From NCBI GenBank assembly GCA_964400515.1, contig CAYNTJ010000001.1:62001-126000 (forward strand): 64,000 nucleotides of DNA, read 5' to 3'. The position numbers and the translations under genes were made by a program. The notes under the pieces were generated by a model. That model saw only the letters and a list, made by a program, of their open reading frames with translations. It had not been told where the DNA came from and did no database searches. This DNA is from JAAYHV01 sp964400515 (GTDB taxonomy: Bacteria; Bacillota; Clostridia; Peptostreptococcales; Anaerovoracaceae). This document shows, one piece after another, positions 26,110 through 36,191 of this stretch. Numbering within the stretch: the first letter of the stretch is position 1; each line of letters opens with the position of its first letter.

Positions 26110-26794
26110 TACATTACAAGTAACTATTTTAATATCTCTGCTAAGCTTTATAGTACTTTTTATTTTAATTTATTTTAGTGGTAGATCAATAAACTACAAT
26201 AATAAAATGATTAAAATATATAACGATAAAAAGGAAATTGATGATCTGATAGAGCTAAAGAATTATAAAAAAAGAATAATGTCAATAGTGGATGATATAA
26301 GGGTAGCTGTAAATAATTATAATCTAAGCTTGGAAAATTTAGAAGAAATAGACAGATTGACTCCCATTGTTCTAACAGGTAGGGCATCTGTTGATTCTCT
26401 GTTAAACAGCAAAATAAAAATATGCAAAAGGAAGAACATTAATTTTACTTATATCATCGAAGATATAGATTTTAGTAATATTAAAAATGATGATATCATA
26501 CCTCTTCTTGGTAATTTAATAGACAATTCCATAGAAGCATCTTTACACAGCTTGGAAAAAGATGTAAAATTAGTTTTGAAGGTTGTAAAAAATTATTATG
26601 TAATCAAAATCACAAACACAAAGGATTCAGGCATTTGTCCTTTGAAAACTAACTTCAAGACAACTAAGGAAGACGCTATAAAGCACGGATTGGGTACTAA
26701 GATTATCAAGCTTATCACAAATAAGTATAAGGGGAAAATAAGTTATAGTGATAAAGGCAACGAGTTTGTTGTCAGTGTAATTATTCCTGTATAG
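26102..26794 (+). CDS. Membrane-anchored GHKL ATPase half of a split sensor kinase
   Basis: A 230-residue protein with one N-terminal transmembrane helix (about residues 5-27), a coiled linker, and an AgrC-type GHKL ATPase domain: the TGRASVDSLLNSK segment, N box LLGNLIDNSIEAS, and G box KHGLGTKIIK. At the place where AgrC relatives carry the RHD phospho-acceptor His, this protein reads SIVDDIRVAV, with no His. The preceding protein has exactly that missing His and lacks the ATPase, and the two genes overlap by 8 bases. I infer that they form one kinase in trans. Confidence 0.85.
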   Translation: MSSTLQVTILISLLSFIVLFILIYFSGRSINYNNKMIKIYNDKKEIDDLIELKNYKKRIMSIVDDIRVAVNNYNLSLENLEEIDRLTPIVLTGRASVDSLLNSKIKICKRKNINFTYIIEDIDFSNIKNDDIIPLLGNLIDNSIEASLHSLEKDVKLVLKVVKNYYVIKITNTKDSGICPLKTNFKTTKEDAIKHGLGTKIIKLITNKYKGKISYSDKGNEFVVSVIIPV

Positions 26795-26802
26795 GAGGTC
26801 TT

Positions 26803-27513
26803 ATGTACAATATATTTATATGCGATGATAACAAGGAAATCGCCGACAGTATTAAATCAAAGGTTCTTAATTCAATGTCTAATAATATTAAACATATTAC
26901 CATGTTTAATTCCGCATTTGAATTAAGGAGTGAGCTGAAATCCAGAAAAAGACCAATAGATATAGTAATTATGGATATTGACCTAGGGGATGCCAACGGT
27001 ATTGATTTATCCGGAGAGATTCTTGAATTATATCCTTGTGCACAAATTATTTTTGTTTCGGGATATGATAAATATTATACAAAAGTATATAATGTGGAGC
27101 ATATTTATTTTATAAAAAAGCCAGTTAATACCGGCGAATTAAAAGCTGCTCTTGTAAAAGCAGAAAAGAAGTTATTAGAAAGTAAGAGGGAGGTATTTTA
27201 TATAAAAACAAAAAAAGGTTACACATGCATCTGTTTAAATACCATTTACTACTTTGAAAAAGACAGACGTAAAATAGTAGCCGTAACCTCCAATGGAAGA
27301 TATTCCTTTTTTGGTAAGTTTGATGAAATAATGGATAAGCTGAATAATAAATTCATAAGATGTCATAACAGCTATGTCATAAATCTAAATGCCGTGGAAA
27401 CTATGGCATTAAAGCATTTTGAAATGTCTAATGGAGTAAATATACCAATAAGTAAAACATATAAAAATGAAGTCCAAGAAAGCTTCATGGACTTCATAGA
27501 GGATATTGTATAA
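26803..27513 (+). CDS. LytTR family response regulator
   Basis: A 236-residue AgrA/LytR-type regulator. The receiver domain (1-120) has the acidic pair CDDN, phospho-acceptor Asp58 in IVIMDIDLGDANG and the conserved Lys in FIKKPVN; the LytTR DNA-binding domain (about 135-233) contains IYYFEKDRRKIVAV, FIRCHNSYVINL and ISKTYKNEV. AGGAGG is well placed before the ATG. It is third in the operon after the two sensor halves and is their obvious target. No autoinducing-peptide gene is seen nearby. Confidence 0.94.
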   Translation: MYNIFICDDNKEIADSIKSKVLNSMSNNIKHITMFNSAFELRSELKSRKRPIDIVIMDIDLGDANGIDLSGEILELYPCAQIIFVSGYDKYYTKVYNVEHIYFIKKPVNTGELKAALVKAEKKLLESKREVFYIKTKKGYTCICLNTIYYFEKDRRKIVAVTSNGRYSFFGKFDEIMDKLNNKFIRCHNSYVINLNAVETMALKHFEMSNGVNIPISKTYKNEVQESFMDFIEDIV

Positions 27514-27542
27514 AAAAATGATGGAAAAATCCATCATTTTTT
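27513..27542. terminator. Bidirectional terminator between the LytTR gene and the pilus operon
   Basis: A 13-bp perfect stem (27513-27525 with 27530-27542) with an AAAA loop, A-rich on one side and T-rich on the other, lies across the stop codons of two converging genes. It should end both the signalling operon and the type IV pilus operon. Confidence 0.85.
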
Positions 27543-30500
27543 ATTGTAAATTATATAGATTCATTTTTGTTAACAAGACTTCCTTTGCAAGCTCGCCGGT
27601 GTAAGTTTCCCCATAGAGATCATATGAATATACTATCTTAACCTTAATTCTGCCGATACTATTATCATTCATATAATCATATAAAGCTGCTCCCGATGGT
27701 AATACCATTTTATAAACCCTTCCGCTTTCCAAATCGTTTGAGTCTATTCCGGTTTCTCCTTCTGATGTTACAATGTTAGTACTTCCCGGGATAATTTGAT
27801 AATTACCATTGTTATCTTGATATTCGTAAATAACTTCATAGCTACTGTTAATTGCCATCAGATTAGGATTATTCACATTAAAATATATATTATCCTCTCC
27901 ATTTATTGGCACTTCGTTTAGGTTCGTAATATCATCATAAGCAAAGCATACCGCACCCTTTTGTCCGGAACTAATATTCCTGTTATTCTGTATTGTCAAA
28001 ATAGGATCCTGGTTACCCAATCTATAGGCTGCTATCATAGTATTCAAAAACAGTTTGATTTCCTGCTCATTATTTACTGTACTGTGACCGGCACCGCTAT
28101 ACATTATATTGCCCTTGCTGTAGATATAATAATTATTTCTCACGTCATTAGGCGAAGCACTGTAAGGGCTGGCTACTATATCACCATCCCAATCCTTAAG
28201 GCCTCCTATTGTATACCATACTACTATGTCACTATTCCCATTATCATCTTTACTTTCCATATCCAATTGATAGTATTGATAGTGTGTAGGCGATATGTTT
28301 ATTGAGCCTTCCTCATTTTCTAATTCGTATGGGAATTTTGTAATCTGCCCACTGTTTATCTGATTTATATACATTTGATAACTACTGCTACCAAAGGAAG
28401 GTCCGTTTATAGTGCCGGAGTCGTTTAAGCTATAATAGTTTAAACCCGATACTTTGGAATCATCCAATAATGTGTTACTATATCCTCTTACTTCAGGGTA
28501 AGATTTACTAAAATCATCCACAATATAAGCTATATCGTTTGCATTTTGTAATACAAGATTAGGGCTATTTATAACCTCACCTCTTCTAAGTATTTTTGCC
28601 ATATCAGAGTAGTCACTGCCTTCTCTTTCACTTACTCCGTAACGATCCATACCAAAATGATTTCTTAACAAAGAATTAAATTCATAACCCCAATTTGTAT
28701 TATTATCATCAGGATATGTTCCATCGATATAGTTTACATATGAAAGAGTATCGTGGGTAAATAAAACACTTTTATCGCTTTCTATATACTCTTTGATGGT
28801 ATTTGCAGCAGCCTCGCTTTCGATTTCTCCCCAGCAATCTGCAAATCCAAGTATTAGCATATCATAGTTATTGTTCTCTCCCAAATATCCCGTATGATTT
28901 GCTTCAAACTGGCTAACAGTAATTGATGTAACATTGATATCATATCCATGATTCTCAATTTCCTCATGCCAGCTGGTGCCTTCCTGAAGTAAACTAGCTA
29001 AATCTAAATTGTTGCTGTAATTAGACTTTATTTGCAAAACATTTACTTCTTTTATATCAATGCTGCTTACTACAGGTATTACCTCTGAAGTATTAACTAT
29101 GCTGTCACGCCCACTTTGATTATCAATATTTGAAACTAATTTCCATGAAATCGGCCCAGAATAAGTGGTTGGTAATCTTTTTATAAGCGTATAATCCGTA
29201 TTGGATTTAAGCAAATATTCTCCGTTTAAATCAGGTTCTATAGTATCCCCATTGGAATCTTCAAAGATTAATTCCCCCTGTTTTTCAGTATTTTCATCAT
29301 ATCTACCATCAGCATTTAAATCAAAATAAAGGTTAACTTGATATCTCGTTTCACTATCAAACTCCATATCATTATCTATATTGAATTGATACATGAGTTC
29401 TCCTGTATTAATTCTATTAGGAGATATCAAATCTGCCTCATTAAGCAGATTTAAAACTACTTTTGGTTTTATTAAATATTTTTTAAAGTCATCATTGCTA
29501 CCACTTAAATCATCTTCATAAAAAACACTATCCTTTGAAAGCAAGCCCGTTACATTTTCATAAAAATACTGCACATTTGAGGTTTGATCCAAATATGATG
29601 TTCCTTTACTATTGGTCATTCTGAATTTTTCATCCAATACTATCGGGAATCCTTCTTCTGCATATTCAATTAGCTCTTCGGCTTTAATTTTGGTAATATC
29701 ATTACCCGAATATCTAAATACCCCAACATTATCATTCATATAGTTAACATTACTGTTAAAATCATAATAACTTTCTTTCCATACCAAAACTCTCTGCGTT
29801 AACCAATACCAACCATAATAATAATCATGACCATACTCGCCGCCCTCGTCTAACATGCCCAAAAGTCTCCTTTGGGCAAATATTGCATCTCCGGTATGAA
29901 GATAAATCTTACCATCTAAATTACTATCATTATATACTGTTTCACCATTAAGAGTATTTAAATTTCCGGTATCTAATCCCATATATATTAAATCATATTC
30001 TTCTTTAATACTTTCAATCTTACCGATGAATTCCGATGATGTCATTCTAACGATTTCAATATCATCATCCTGGTAATTTAAACTGGTCTCCCATGATTTA
30101 ACCTTATCCTTTGTTAAACCCACCGATTTTGCAGGTTCGATATCAAGAATTTTTAATTTAGTTTTAATACTGATTGGGCTTAAAGCGTTAACGCTTATGA
30201 TATATTGTAGAATTGTGCTTGTCGAGATATCTGTACTCAATTGGTTTTCCATATCTCTAATCAAATTTTCGTTGCTAATAAATGTAATCATATATTCATA
30301 CGGATCTGTTACACTAAAGGTGCTACCGTCTAGTGGTGTATTAAAATCTTTATCCAAAATATAGTCGCTGGCAAGGCTGTAATAGCTACCAAAGGAATAT
30401 ACATTATCCACTATAAAACTGCCATTTTCTTCATTAAAATACGAACCATATCTGTTCATAAACAGCTGCGAATAATTATCATTCCACTCAATTTCCGTAG

Positions 30501-31863
30501 GTTCGTTTAATGGAGCAGAAAAATCATTTAGCATAGCTAAGACTGCAAGTTTGTATATGTATGAATTATTTATGTTATTAGTATCATTTACTATACTGCT
30601 ATAAAAAATCTTACTGCTGATCAATGTTGCCAAATTTTTATTATTTATTCTTTCCATAATCTCTGATAGCAATGGGTAATTGATATCTTCATTTATGTTA
30701 GCATAACTAAGATTATTATCACCATAAATATATATAAAATCATATTGATCTATTACATTCTCATTCTGGTTGTACAGCTCATTTAACTCTCCCGGAGTAT
30801 AGGTTGTCACATCAATATTAAAATTTTCGTATAGGGCTGTACCTAATTCTAAGCCGAACACTTTCTTTTTCAGCCATTCATTTGAAGTAAGATTTAGATT
30901 ATAATAAAGCTCTCCGACTTCAACATTGTTAATCGGAGCATCTAAACCATCACTTTCAATAAAATCATAATTACCATTCTTTGAATATGAGTAGCTGTAA
31001 ATAGGTACATACGTAAATTCTTCAGCATCGGAATCCACATCTTTTTCCTCAATATCCAAAATATAATTCAAGTCATCAGATAATGAATCCATTGAAGTTT
31101 TTACATATATATCATCAGTTACATCCAAAGGTGTTTCATTTATATCTACTAAGGAATAACCACCATAAGTAAGATTGTCCGGATTAAAATAAGTCACTTG
31201 ATCCAATGTTCCGAATGTCACTTTATACATTCCCTGCTCAGTTTCATTTGCAAGTCTAAATCCCGTTATTATTTCATTCCCCATGCCATCTAGGGTTAAA
31301 GCATAGCTACCATTTCCGTCTCCCACAAGCGTATAGCTACCATTATCAATTAAGTTCATCCTTAATTCTTCAGGTATTAACAGTTTATGCCAATCATCTT
31401 CGGCCGATTGACTATAGTATGTTTCATTATATGGTTCGGTACTGGTTCTGAATAGGGCATATTCCGATGTGTCTACCGCATCATTTGGTGCACAAACCCT
31501 ATTATTTTGCAGTTCCAAAATCAAAGCATCATAAGATTGACTTCTGGCGTTAAAGTAATTGGGATTTTCCAATAATGATTCTTCTTCCATAGACTTCAAC
31601 AATTCTTTATCAAAATAAGATTCAGCTCCTCTATCTATCGAATATCCTATTTCACCCATACCATTTTCCGGTACTATCTCAAGTACATTATAACTCTTAG
31701 TTCCTTGAGAACCGGAAATATCACCTATTAGTTTTTCCACTCCCGGCATTCTGTTTGTTGCTATTGAAGGCGTGATTGAAGCAAAAATAAGCGCAATAAT
31801 TAATACCATAATTCCTATGACAATAAATTTTTTATTCATTCTTATCAGTTTGTATGATTTCAT
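27541..31863 (-). CDS. Giant exported pilus-operon protein (DUF5057-like)
   Basis: A protein of 1440 residues if it starts at the ATG at 31863, four bases after the preceding stop; a longer start overlaps the upstream gene and is less likely. It has an N-terminal basic segment and a single hydrophobic helix (FIVIGIMVLIIALIFASI), then a very long Asn/Asp/Tyr-rich extracellular part starting with KSYNVLEIVPENG. This opening and its place as last gene of a Clostridial pilus operon fit the DUF5057 family as I remember it. Segments such as DMLILGFADCWGEIESEAA and SVLFTHDTLSYVNY resemble a Rossmann-like, ThuA/glutamine-amidotransferase-type fold, and SKGNIMYSGAGHSTV recurs in such families; no catalytic triad is claimed. 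It is probably a cell-surface or pilus-tip component. Confidence 0.8.
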   Translation of the reverse strand: MKSYKLIRMNKKFIVIGIMVLIIALIFASITPSIATNRMPGVEKLIGDISGSQGTKSYNVLEIVPENGMGEIGYSIDRGAESYFDKELLKSMEEESLLENPNYFNARSQSYDALILELQNNRVCAPNDAVDTSEYALFRTSTEPYNETYYSQSAEDDWHKLLIPEELRMNLIDNGSYTLVGDGNGSYALTLDGMGNEIITGFRLANETEQGMYKVTFGTLDQVTYFNPDNLTYGGYSLVDINETPLDVTDDIYVKTSMDSLSDDLNYILDIEEKDVDSDAEEFTYVPIYSYSYSKNGNYDFIESDGLDAPINNVEVGELYYNLNLTSNEWLKKKVFGLELGTALYENFNIDVTTYTPGELNELYNQNENVIDQYDFIYIYGDNNLSYANINEDINYPLLSEIMERINNKNLATLISSKIFYSSIVNDTNNINNSYIYKLAVLAMLNDFSAPLNEPTEIEWNDNYSQLFMNRYGSYFNEENGSFIVDNVYSFGSYYSLASDYILDKDFNTPLDGSTFSVTDPYEYMITFISNENLIRDMENQLSTDISTSTILQYIISVNALSPISIKTKLKILDIEPAKSVGLTKDKVKSWETSLNYQDDDIEIVRMTSSEFIGKIESIKEEYDLIYMGLDTGNLNTLNGETVYNDSNLDGKIYLHTGDAIFAQRRLLGMLDEGGEYGHDYYYGWYWLTQRVLVWKESYYDFNSNVNYMNDNVGVFRYSGNDITKIKAEELIEYAEEGFPIVLDEKFRMTNSKGTSYLDQTSNVQYFYENVTGLLSKDSVFYEDDLSGSNDDFKKYLIKPKVVLNLLNEADLISPNRINTGELMYQFNIDNDMEFDSETRYQVNLYFDLNADGRYDENTEKQGELIFEDSNGDTIEPDLNGEYLLKSNTDYTLIKRLPTTYSGPISWKLVSNIDNQSGRDSIVNTSEVIPVVSSIDIKEVNVLQIKSNYSNNLDLASLLQEGTSWHEEIENHGYDINVTSITVSQFEANHTGYLGENNNYDMLILGFADCWGEIESEAAANTIKEYIESDKSVLFTHDTLSYVNYIDGTYPDDNNTNWGYEFNSLLRNHFGMDRYGVSEREGSDYSDMAKILRRGEVINSPNLVLQNANDIAYIVDDFSKSYPEVRGYSNTLLDDSKVSGLNYYSLNDSGTINGPSFGSSSYQMYINQINSGQITKFPYELENEEGSINISPTHYQYYQLDMESKDDNGNSDIVVWYTIGGLKDWDGDIVASPYSASPNDVRNNYYIYSKGNIMYSGAGHSTVNNEQEIKLFLNTMIAAYRLGNQDPILTIQNNRNISSGQKGAVCFAYDDITNLNEVPINGEDNIYFNVNNPNLMAINSSYEVIYEYQDNNGNYQIIPGSTNIVTSEGETGIDSNDLESGRVYKMVLPSGAALYDYMNDNSIGRIKVKIVYSYDLYGETYTGELAKEVLLTKMNLYNLQ

Positions 31864-31867
31864 ATCA

Positions 31868-32434
31868 CTACCTACCAAAAATTTCATATGCACTATCCAC
31901 TACCAGTATTTCATTCCTAAAAGTGAATTCATTTGTTTTAGCCCATTGTTTCCCACTATTATCATATGTAATAGTATATATAATGTAACCATCTGTAAAA
32001 ATGTTACTCATATCACAATAAAAGCCTTCCACTTTATTGGATAAAAGATAAGCCTCCACCCCTGATTCATCTACTCCGTACTCATATAATTTATAATACA
32101 ATTCTCCGGAAGCTTTATCAAAGCTTATCTCTCCTATCATTTCCTTTTCATTTAATTCATTTTTATCCGTAGTATAAAACAAATATAATTTGCTATTAGT
32201 ATCATTGTCCTCCCAAGAAACACCTTCATTGACCTCCATCATCCAATCTCTTATTTGGTTGGAGGTAAGCTGTGCTTCATTTTGCAAGTCCACATCGGTT
32301 CCTATATTCCTATACTGCGTTATACTATTGCTGCTTAAAGTCAATATGACTGTAAATACCATCATTGATATGGCTATTGCCACCATTAATTCAAGTAGGG
32401 ATAAGCCTCTATTATCATATTTTATTTTTATCAT
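31868..32434 (-). CDS. Minor prepilin, PilW/PulJ-like
   Basis: A 188-residue type IV minor pilin with the prepilin signal NRG/LSLLELMVAIAISM; the first mature residue is Leu rather than Phe and Glu+5 is present. The ATG at 32434 is chosen because GGGAGGAG is seven bases upstream, whereas the earlier ATG at 32455 would overlap the preceding gene. Position after the GspH-like gene and the rest of the pattern (SNQIRDWMMEVNEG) suggest the PilW/PulJ class of tip pseudopilins. Confidence 0.85.
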   Translation of the reverse strand: MIKIKYDNRGLSLLELMVAIAISMMVFTVILTLSSNSITQYRNIGTDVDLQNEAQLTSNQIRDWMMEVNEGVSWEDNDTNSKLYLFYTTDKNELNEKEMIGEISFDKASGELYYKLYEYGVDESGVEAYLLSNKVEGFYCDMSNIFTDGYIIYTITYDNSGKQWAKTNEFTFRNEILVVDSAYEIFGR

Positions 32435-32451
32435 ATGAAAACTCCTCCCTA

Positions 32452-32940
32452 TCATTCTGAAATATAATGTTTGCCTGTCAATCTTTCACATATTATGCTT
32501 CTTGTATAGCTACCCTTTGTTATTACTATACTTTTAACATACATTCCATTAATTTCTTCTATTTCATTAAATGCACCATTATTATTAAAGCTCATAGTTA
32601 TGCTCTGATCTTCAACATCTACAGAAGCAACATTTGCTCTATTTATGTCTTCATAGTATACCGTTACGCTAAAAACTCCTAATTTAATCGGATCATTATC
32701 ATTAATTTCCATATACAGATAACCATCATTATCACTTAGTGTTAGTCCGGAGTTCTTCTGACTGTCACTTAAGGTAGTGACTTTTATGCTATTTAAATTA
32801 TCATCGATACTTTCAGCACATTTATTTAATTGCCACTTTACAACATTACCAAAATTTAAAACCACCACGCTAAGAATTATCATGAGAACGGTTATAACTA
32901 CAACTATTTCAACTAATGAGAATCCTTTATTGTTGCTCAT
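32452..32940 (-). CDS. Minor prepilin, GspH/FimT-like
   Basis: A 162-residue minor pilin with the cleavage motif NNKG/FSLVEIVVVITVLM and Glu+5, followed by a beta-rich domain (GYLYMEINDNDPIKLGV). Length and the short globular domain fit GspH/FimT-type subunits that help initiate pilus assembly. It lies 3 bases after the PilX-like gene and 17 bases before the PilW-like gene. Confidence 0.85.
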   Translation of the reverse strand: MSNNKGFSLVEIVVVITVLMIILSVVVLNFGNVVKWQLNKCAESIDDNLNSIKVTTLSDSQKNSGLTLSDNDGYLYMEINDNDPIKLGVFSVTVYYEDINRANVASVDVEDQSITMSFNNNGAFNEIEEINGMYVKSIVITKGSYTRSIICERLTGKHYISE

Positions 32941-32943
32941 ATG

Positions 32944-35106
32944 TTACTCCTTAGTCCAATTACTGAATACTACCAAATCACTGAATACCGATTGCTCATT
33001 AAAGCTACCGCCAATCAAATATGCATCGCCGTTTTTGAATATATCGCAATACATCTCATCATCATCATTTTCAGCAAACATTACCAATGAAATGTCCGTA
33101 GGATCATTTGTTAATATTGACCCTTGCTTTAAATAAGCATTGCCCTTAGTGATAACCAACCCCTTGTAATTACAGCCATTAAACTCCACATCACTGTAAG
33201 ATGTTATTATTCTTGCGTTAATCTCGTTAGGATAAATATTAACAACGCCATCGCTAAAACTGTAACCGTTACCGCTTGGGCTCAAGCCATTATTAAGTAC
33301 TACCTTATCAACCAGCTGATCATTAATTACAATGCCGGTTAATACTATATTTTCAGATGTAATCTCTGTCTCATATATTCTAATCGGTTTATTTGAATAG
33401 CTACCGTTAAATGCAATTCTAAAGTCATCATAGCTAACGATATTTTCAAATACCGTTAAAGCCTTTTCTTCTTCAGTAGCAGCTGAATAGTTTTTCATTA
33501 GCTTTGTACACAGCATACCGTAAATATCTTCTCTATCAGACATGGACTCCAGTACATCGGAATCTATGCTATTGCTACTAATGCTACTAATACCGGTATT
33601 GGTATACTCCATAGTATTACCGACAGCATCCACATCAGCTACACCTTCCAATGGCAACATTATGTTTACATCATAATTATTCATAAGAGAATTAACATAG
33701 CCCATATTTGATGAATAATAGTTGCTGAAATATGTGGCAGCTTCATCAACAGAACCAAACTTCATAAAGAAGTAAACCATTCTGTAATCCCCGGGTAATG
33801 TATAATAGATAGTTTCATAATCGGATGAATTTAAATTTACACAATTACCGCCTTTTAAAATATATTCTTCCTCTGTCACCGGATTGCTGCAATTATTCAT
33901 CATGCTATCAGGCACCATGTAAGCTAACTGATTGCCCTTAATACCTATAGATTCACCAGTTTGAATCAGATTATAGCTTCCGTTTGTGCTGGTTCCAATG
34001 CTGGCACTGCCCCCCAGTAACAGATACGATATCCGACTTAAATTAAGGTTTACACTTTTGCCGTTAATTAGTATTGCACTTGTGTGTTCAGCTCTAGGAT
34101 CATTTAAACTGTCTTCCTCAGTAATACCTTTATCTATTAGATATTGGGAATTACTATAATTATTGGGATTACCAAATCCAAAATAGCTTCCTGACATCTC
34201 TAAATTACAGTTCTTCCCTATCCATAAATCATTTACAAGATTTAGATATCCTTGAGTTTTTAAATAGGTACTGCCATCCATAATTATATTTCTGCCCCAT
34301 AGATTAGTCTGTCCTAATGAATAAAGCTCACTTTGATTATCAATTAAGATATCTCCGTTTACTACTGCATTATATGAATTATTAATTATAAGGGATGCTT
34401 TGCTGTTGTCTCCCGAAATAACTAAGCTATCATTACTTTGTCCGTCATTTCCGCTATATAAGGAACCTGTTATTTTATTATTTAAATCATTAACCAAGAT
34501 TCCTTTATCTGAAATTAGTGCATTAAACATTAAAGGCGGATTATCATTTAGCTTATCAAATTCTACCGGCGGGTACTTTATAAGTATGTCCGTTACAATT
34601 CTAGTGCTACTATCTTCATTTTTGAAATAAGTCACATCTACATTTTTTAAAAGTATACCATCGGCTCTTTGTAGTATCGAATTAGCTGTGGATGGTGCAA
34701 TTACTATACCTTTGTTTGTATCCGCATTAAACAAAACCCCCTCAGACAAATAAGACTCGAGCTTTTCCACACTAAAAGCAGTGGTTTCGTCCGGATTTCT
34801 TAATCTCATTTTCATTTCCAGCTTATAGTCTTGATAAAATCTACTCACCTTAGAATCAACACTATTATCATTAAGTATATCCATGTATGTTGTTATATAA
34901 CAATCGGAGCTTTCAGCTTGTAAGCCCACCTTTATTTCATCCAAGGCTGTTTCGCAGCTATAAAAGTTCTTATTACCAGCTTCCGCCAAGGTCTTTATCT
35001 TAAAACTAATACTGGTTGTTGCTAATATCATAGTCGCAAGCACAGCAATTAAGGCAACAGTAATAAGAACAATCAAAATAACCGAACCTTTATTATTATT
35101 TCTCAT
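32944..35106 (-). CDS. Very large PilX/GspK-like pilus component
   Basis: A 720-residue protein starting at the ATG at 35106, seven bases after AAAGGAGG; the earlier in-frame ATG lies inside that ribosome binding site. The N-terminus NNNKG/SVILIVLITVALIAVL is a prepilin-type signal with Ser at +1 and no Glu+5, as in GspK/PilX proteins. The remainder is a long exported Asn/Ser-rich region with repeated NGDILIDN/GRNIIMDG-like strands that look like a parallel beta-helix (inference). It is much larger than typical PilX (about 200 residues) and is a candidate adhesin at the pilus tip. Confidence 0.82.
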   Translation of the reverse strand: MRNNNKGSVILIVLITVALIAVLATMILATTSISFKIKTLAEAGNKNFYSCETALDEIKVGLQAESSDCYITTYMDILNDNSVDSKVSRFYQDYKLEMKMRLRNPDETTAFSVEKLESYLSEGVLFNADTNKGIVIAPSTANSILQRADGILLKNVDVTYFKNEDSSTRIVTDILIKYPPVEFDKLNDNPPLMFNALISDKGILVNDLNNKITGSLYSGNDGQSNDSLVISGDNSKASLIINNSYNAVVNGDILIDNQSELYSLGQTNLWGRNIIMDGSTYLKTQGYLNLVNDLWIGKNCNLEMSGSYFGFGNPNNYSNSQYLIDKGITEEDSLNDPRAEHTSAILINGKSVNLNLSRISYLLLGGSASIGTSTNGSYNLIQTGESIGIKGNQLAYMVPDSMMNNCSNPVTEEEYILKGGNCVNLNSSDYETIYYTLPGDYRMVYFFMKFGSVDEAATYFSNYYSSNMGYVNSLMNNYDVNIMLPLEGVADVDAVGNTMEYTNTGISSISSNSIDSDVLESMSDREDIYGMLCTKLMKNYSAATEEEKALTVFENIVSYDDFRIAFNGSYSNKPIRIYETEITSENIVLTGIVINDQLVDKVVLNNGLSPSGNGYSFSDGVVNIYPNEINARIITSYSDVEFNGCNYKGLVITKGNAYLKQGSILTNDPTDISLVMFAENDDDEMYCDIFKNGDAYLIGGSFNEQSVFSDLVVFSNWTKE

Positions 35107-35128
35107 TATTGTGCCTCCTTTCATAAAA

Positions 35129-36163
35129 TCAATAATCTACTATCTTGCTACCTTCTAGCTTGGTTAATAACAAACCATCATCATATTTCACACTTTCATC
35201 ATCCGAGTCAACATACTCATATACACTTACTTCCACAGCATGCATTACTTCTAAATAATCTATGCTATATTCTTCACTATCTATTGTGCCATTAAAGAAA
35301 ACATTATCATGATAATTTTTCTTTTTCCCATCACGGTAGTAATTGTTAGTTCTAAATTTAGGATGATCACCTATTAGAGTATAAGGAATATCATTGCTGT
35401 GTTTTCCTTCGTAAACATATAAATCATCATTTCCATTATCATGCCCATTTAATTTATAATAGTTTATTACTACGCCGACATTGTTAGGATTAAAAATATT
35501 TATTCTGTTTAGCTTTAACCATTTTTTGCCGTTTACTATTTCTAAATAATTGATATTCATGTTTTTTAGACCTAACTTATTACCTTCACTATCATATTCT
35601 TCCCCTATATATGTAAATAAAATTCCCGATTCTTCAGAATCAAACTTATTCTTTATATATCTAGTGAAGGTATATGTTACATATTGTTCTACTAAATCAT
35701 TTTTTCTTTCTTCAGTAATATTAATATCTATAGTAAATGTATATTTATTAGAAATATCTGCTATTGCATCTTCAGGTAAATAGAATTCACATTTGGTCGT
35801 TGGGCTAAATGTACTCAAATCATATACTCTGTTGATTGTACTATCATATTTAGTAGGATCAATAATAGTTTGTACATTAAAAGTATTCCCGTTTTCATCA
35901 ACGGCATCTTCGCTTATATAATATTTTCCGTCTTCGGCTTTTTCATACATGCTTAAATCAATTGCCTTTGCTTGCTCCATCCTGTTCTCCGCCACAGTAA
36001 TTGCTGATAGTTTTACTTCTGATTTCTTGTTGACCTGTGATGAAGTAACAAAGCTTTGAGCTAAAGGTAATGTTACAATAGACATTATTGCAACTGAAAT
36101 TAGGACTTCTATAAGTCCGAAGCCCTTATTGTTTTTATTTTTCCTATTAAAAAATTTTATCAT
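35129..36163 (-). CDS. Minor prepilin, PilV-like
   Basis: A 344-residue minor pilin. The ATG at 36163 is preceded by AGGGGTG; the longest frame begins inside the pilO-like gene and is not credible. The leader is basic and Asn-rich, with cleavage NNKG/FGLIEVLISVAIMS and Glu+5. The SAITVAENRMEQAKA segment after the helix is typical of PilV/GspI. The C-terminal domain is longer than usual. Confidence 0.84.
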   Translation of the reverse strand: MIKFFNRKNKNNKGFGLIEVLISVAIMSIVTLPLAQSFVTSSQVNKKSEVKLSAITVAENRMEQAKAIDLSMYEKAEDGKYYISEDAVDENGNTFNVQTIIDPTKYDSTINRVYDLSTFSPTTKCEFYLPEDAIADISNKYTFTIDINITEERKNDLVEQYVTYTFTRYIKNKFDSEESGILFTYIGEEYDSEGNKLGLKNMNINYLEIVNGKKWLKLNRINIFNPNNVGVVINYYKLNGHDNGNDDLYVYEGKHSNDIPYTLIGDHPKFRTNNYYRDGKKKNYHDNVFFNGTIDSEEYSIDYLEVMHAVEVSVYEYVDSDDESVKYDDGLLLTKLEGSKIVDY

Positions 36164-36191
36164 TTTCTTCACCCCTTTATAGGGCCATAAA

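Noticed and set aside
26095..26115. Frameshift joining the two sensor-kinase halves into one protein
   Set aside because: The second frame starts with its own ATG and a transmembrane helix, which would lie in the middle of the kinase core if fused. No homopolymer is present at the overlap, so two separate proteins are more likely.
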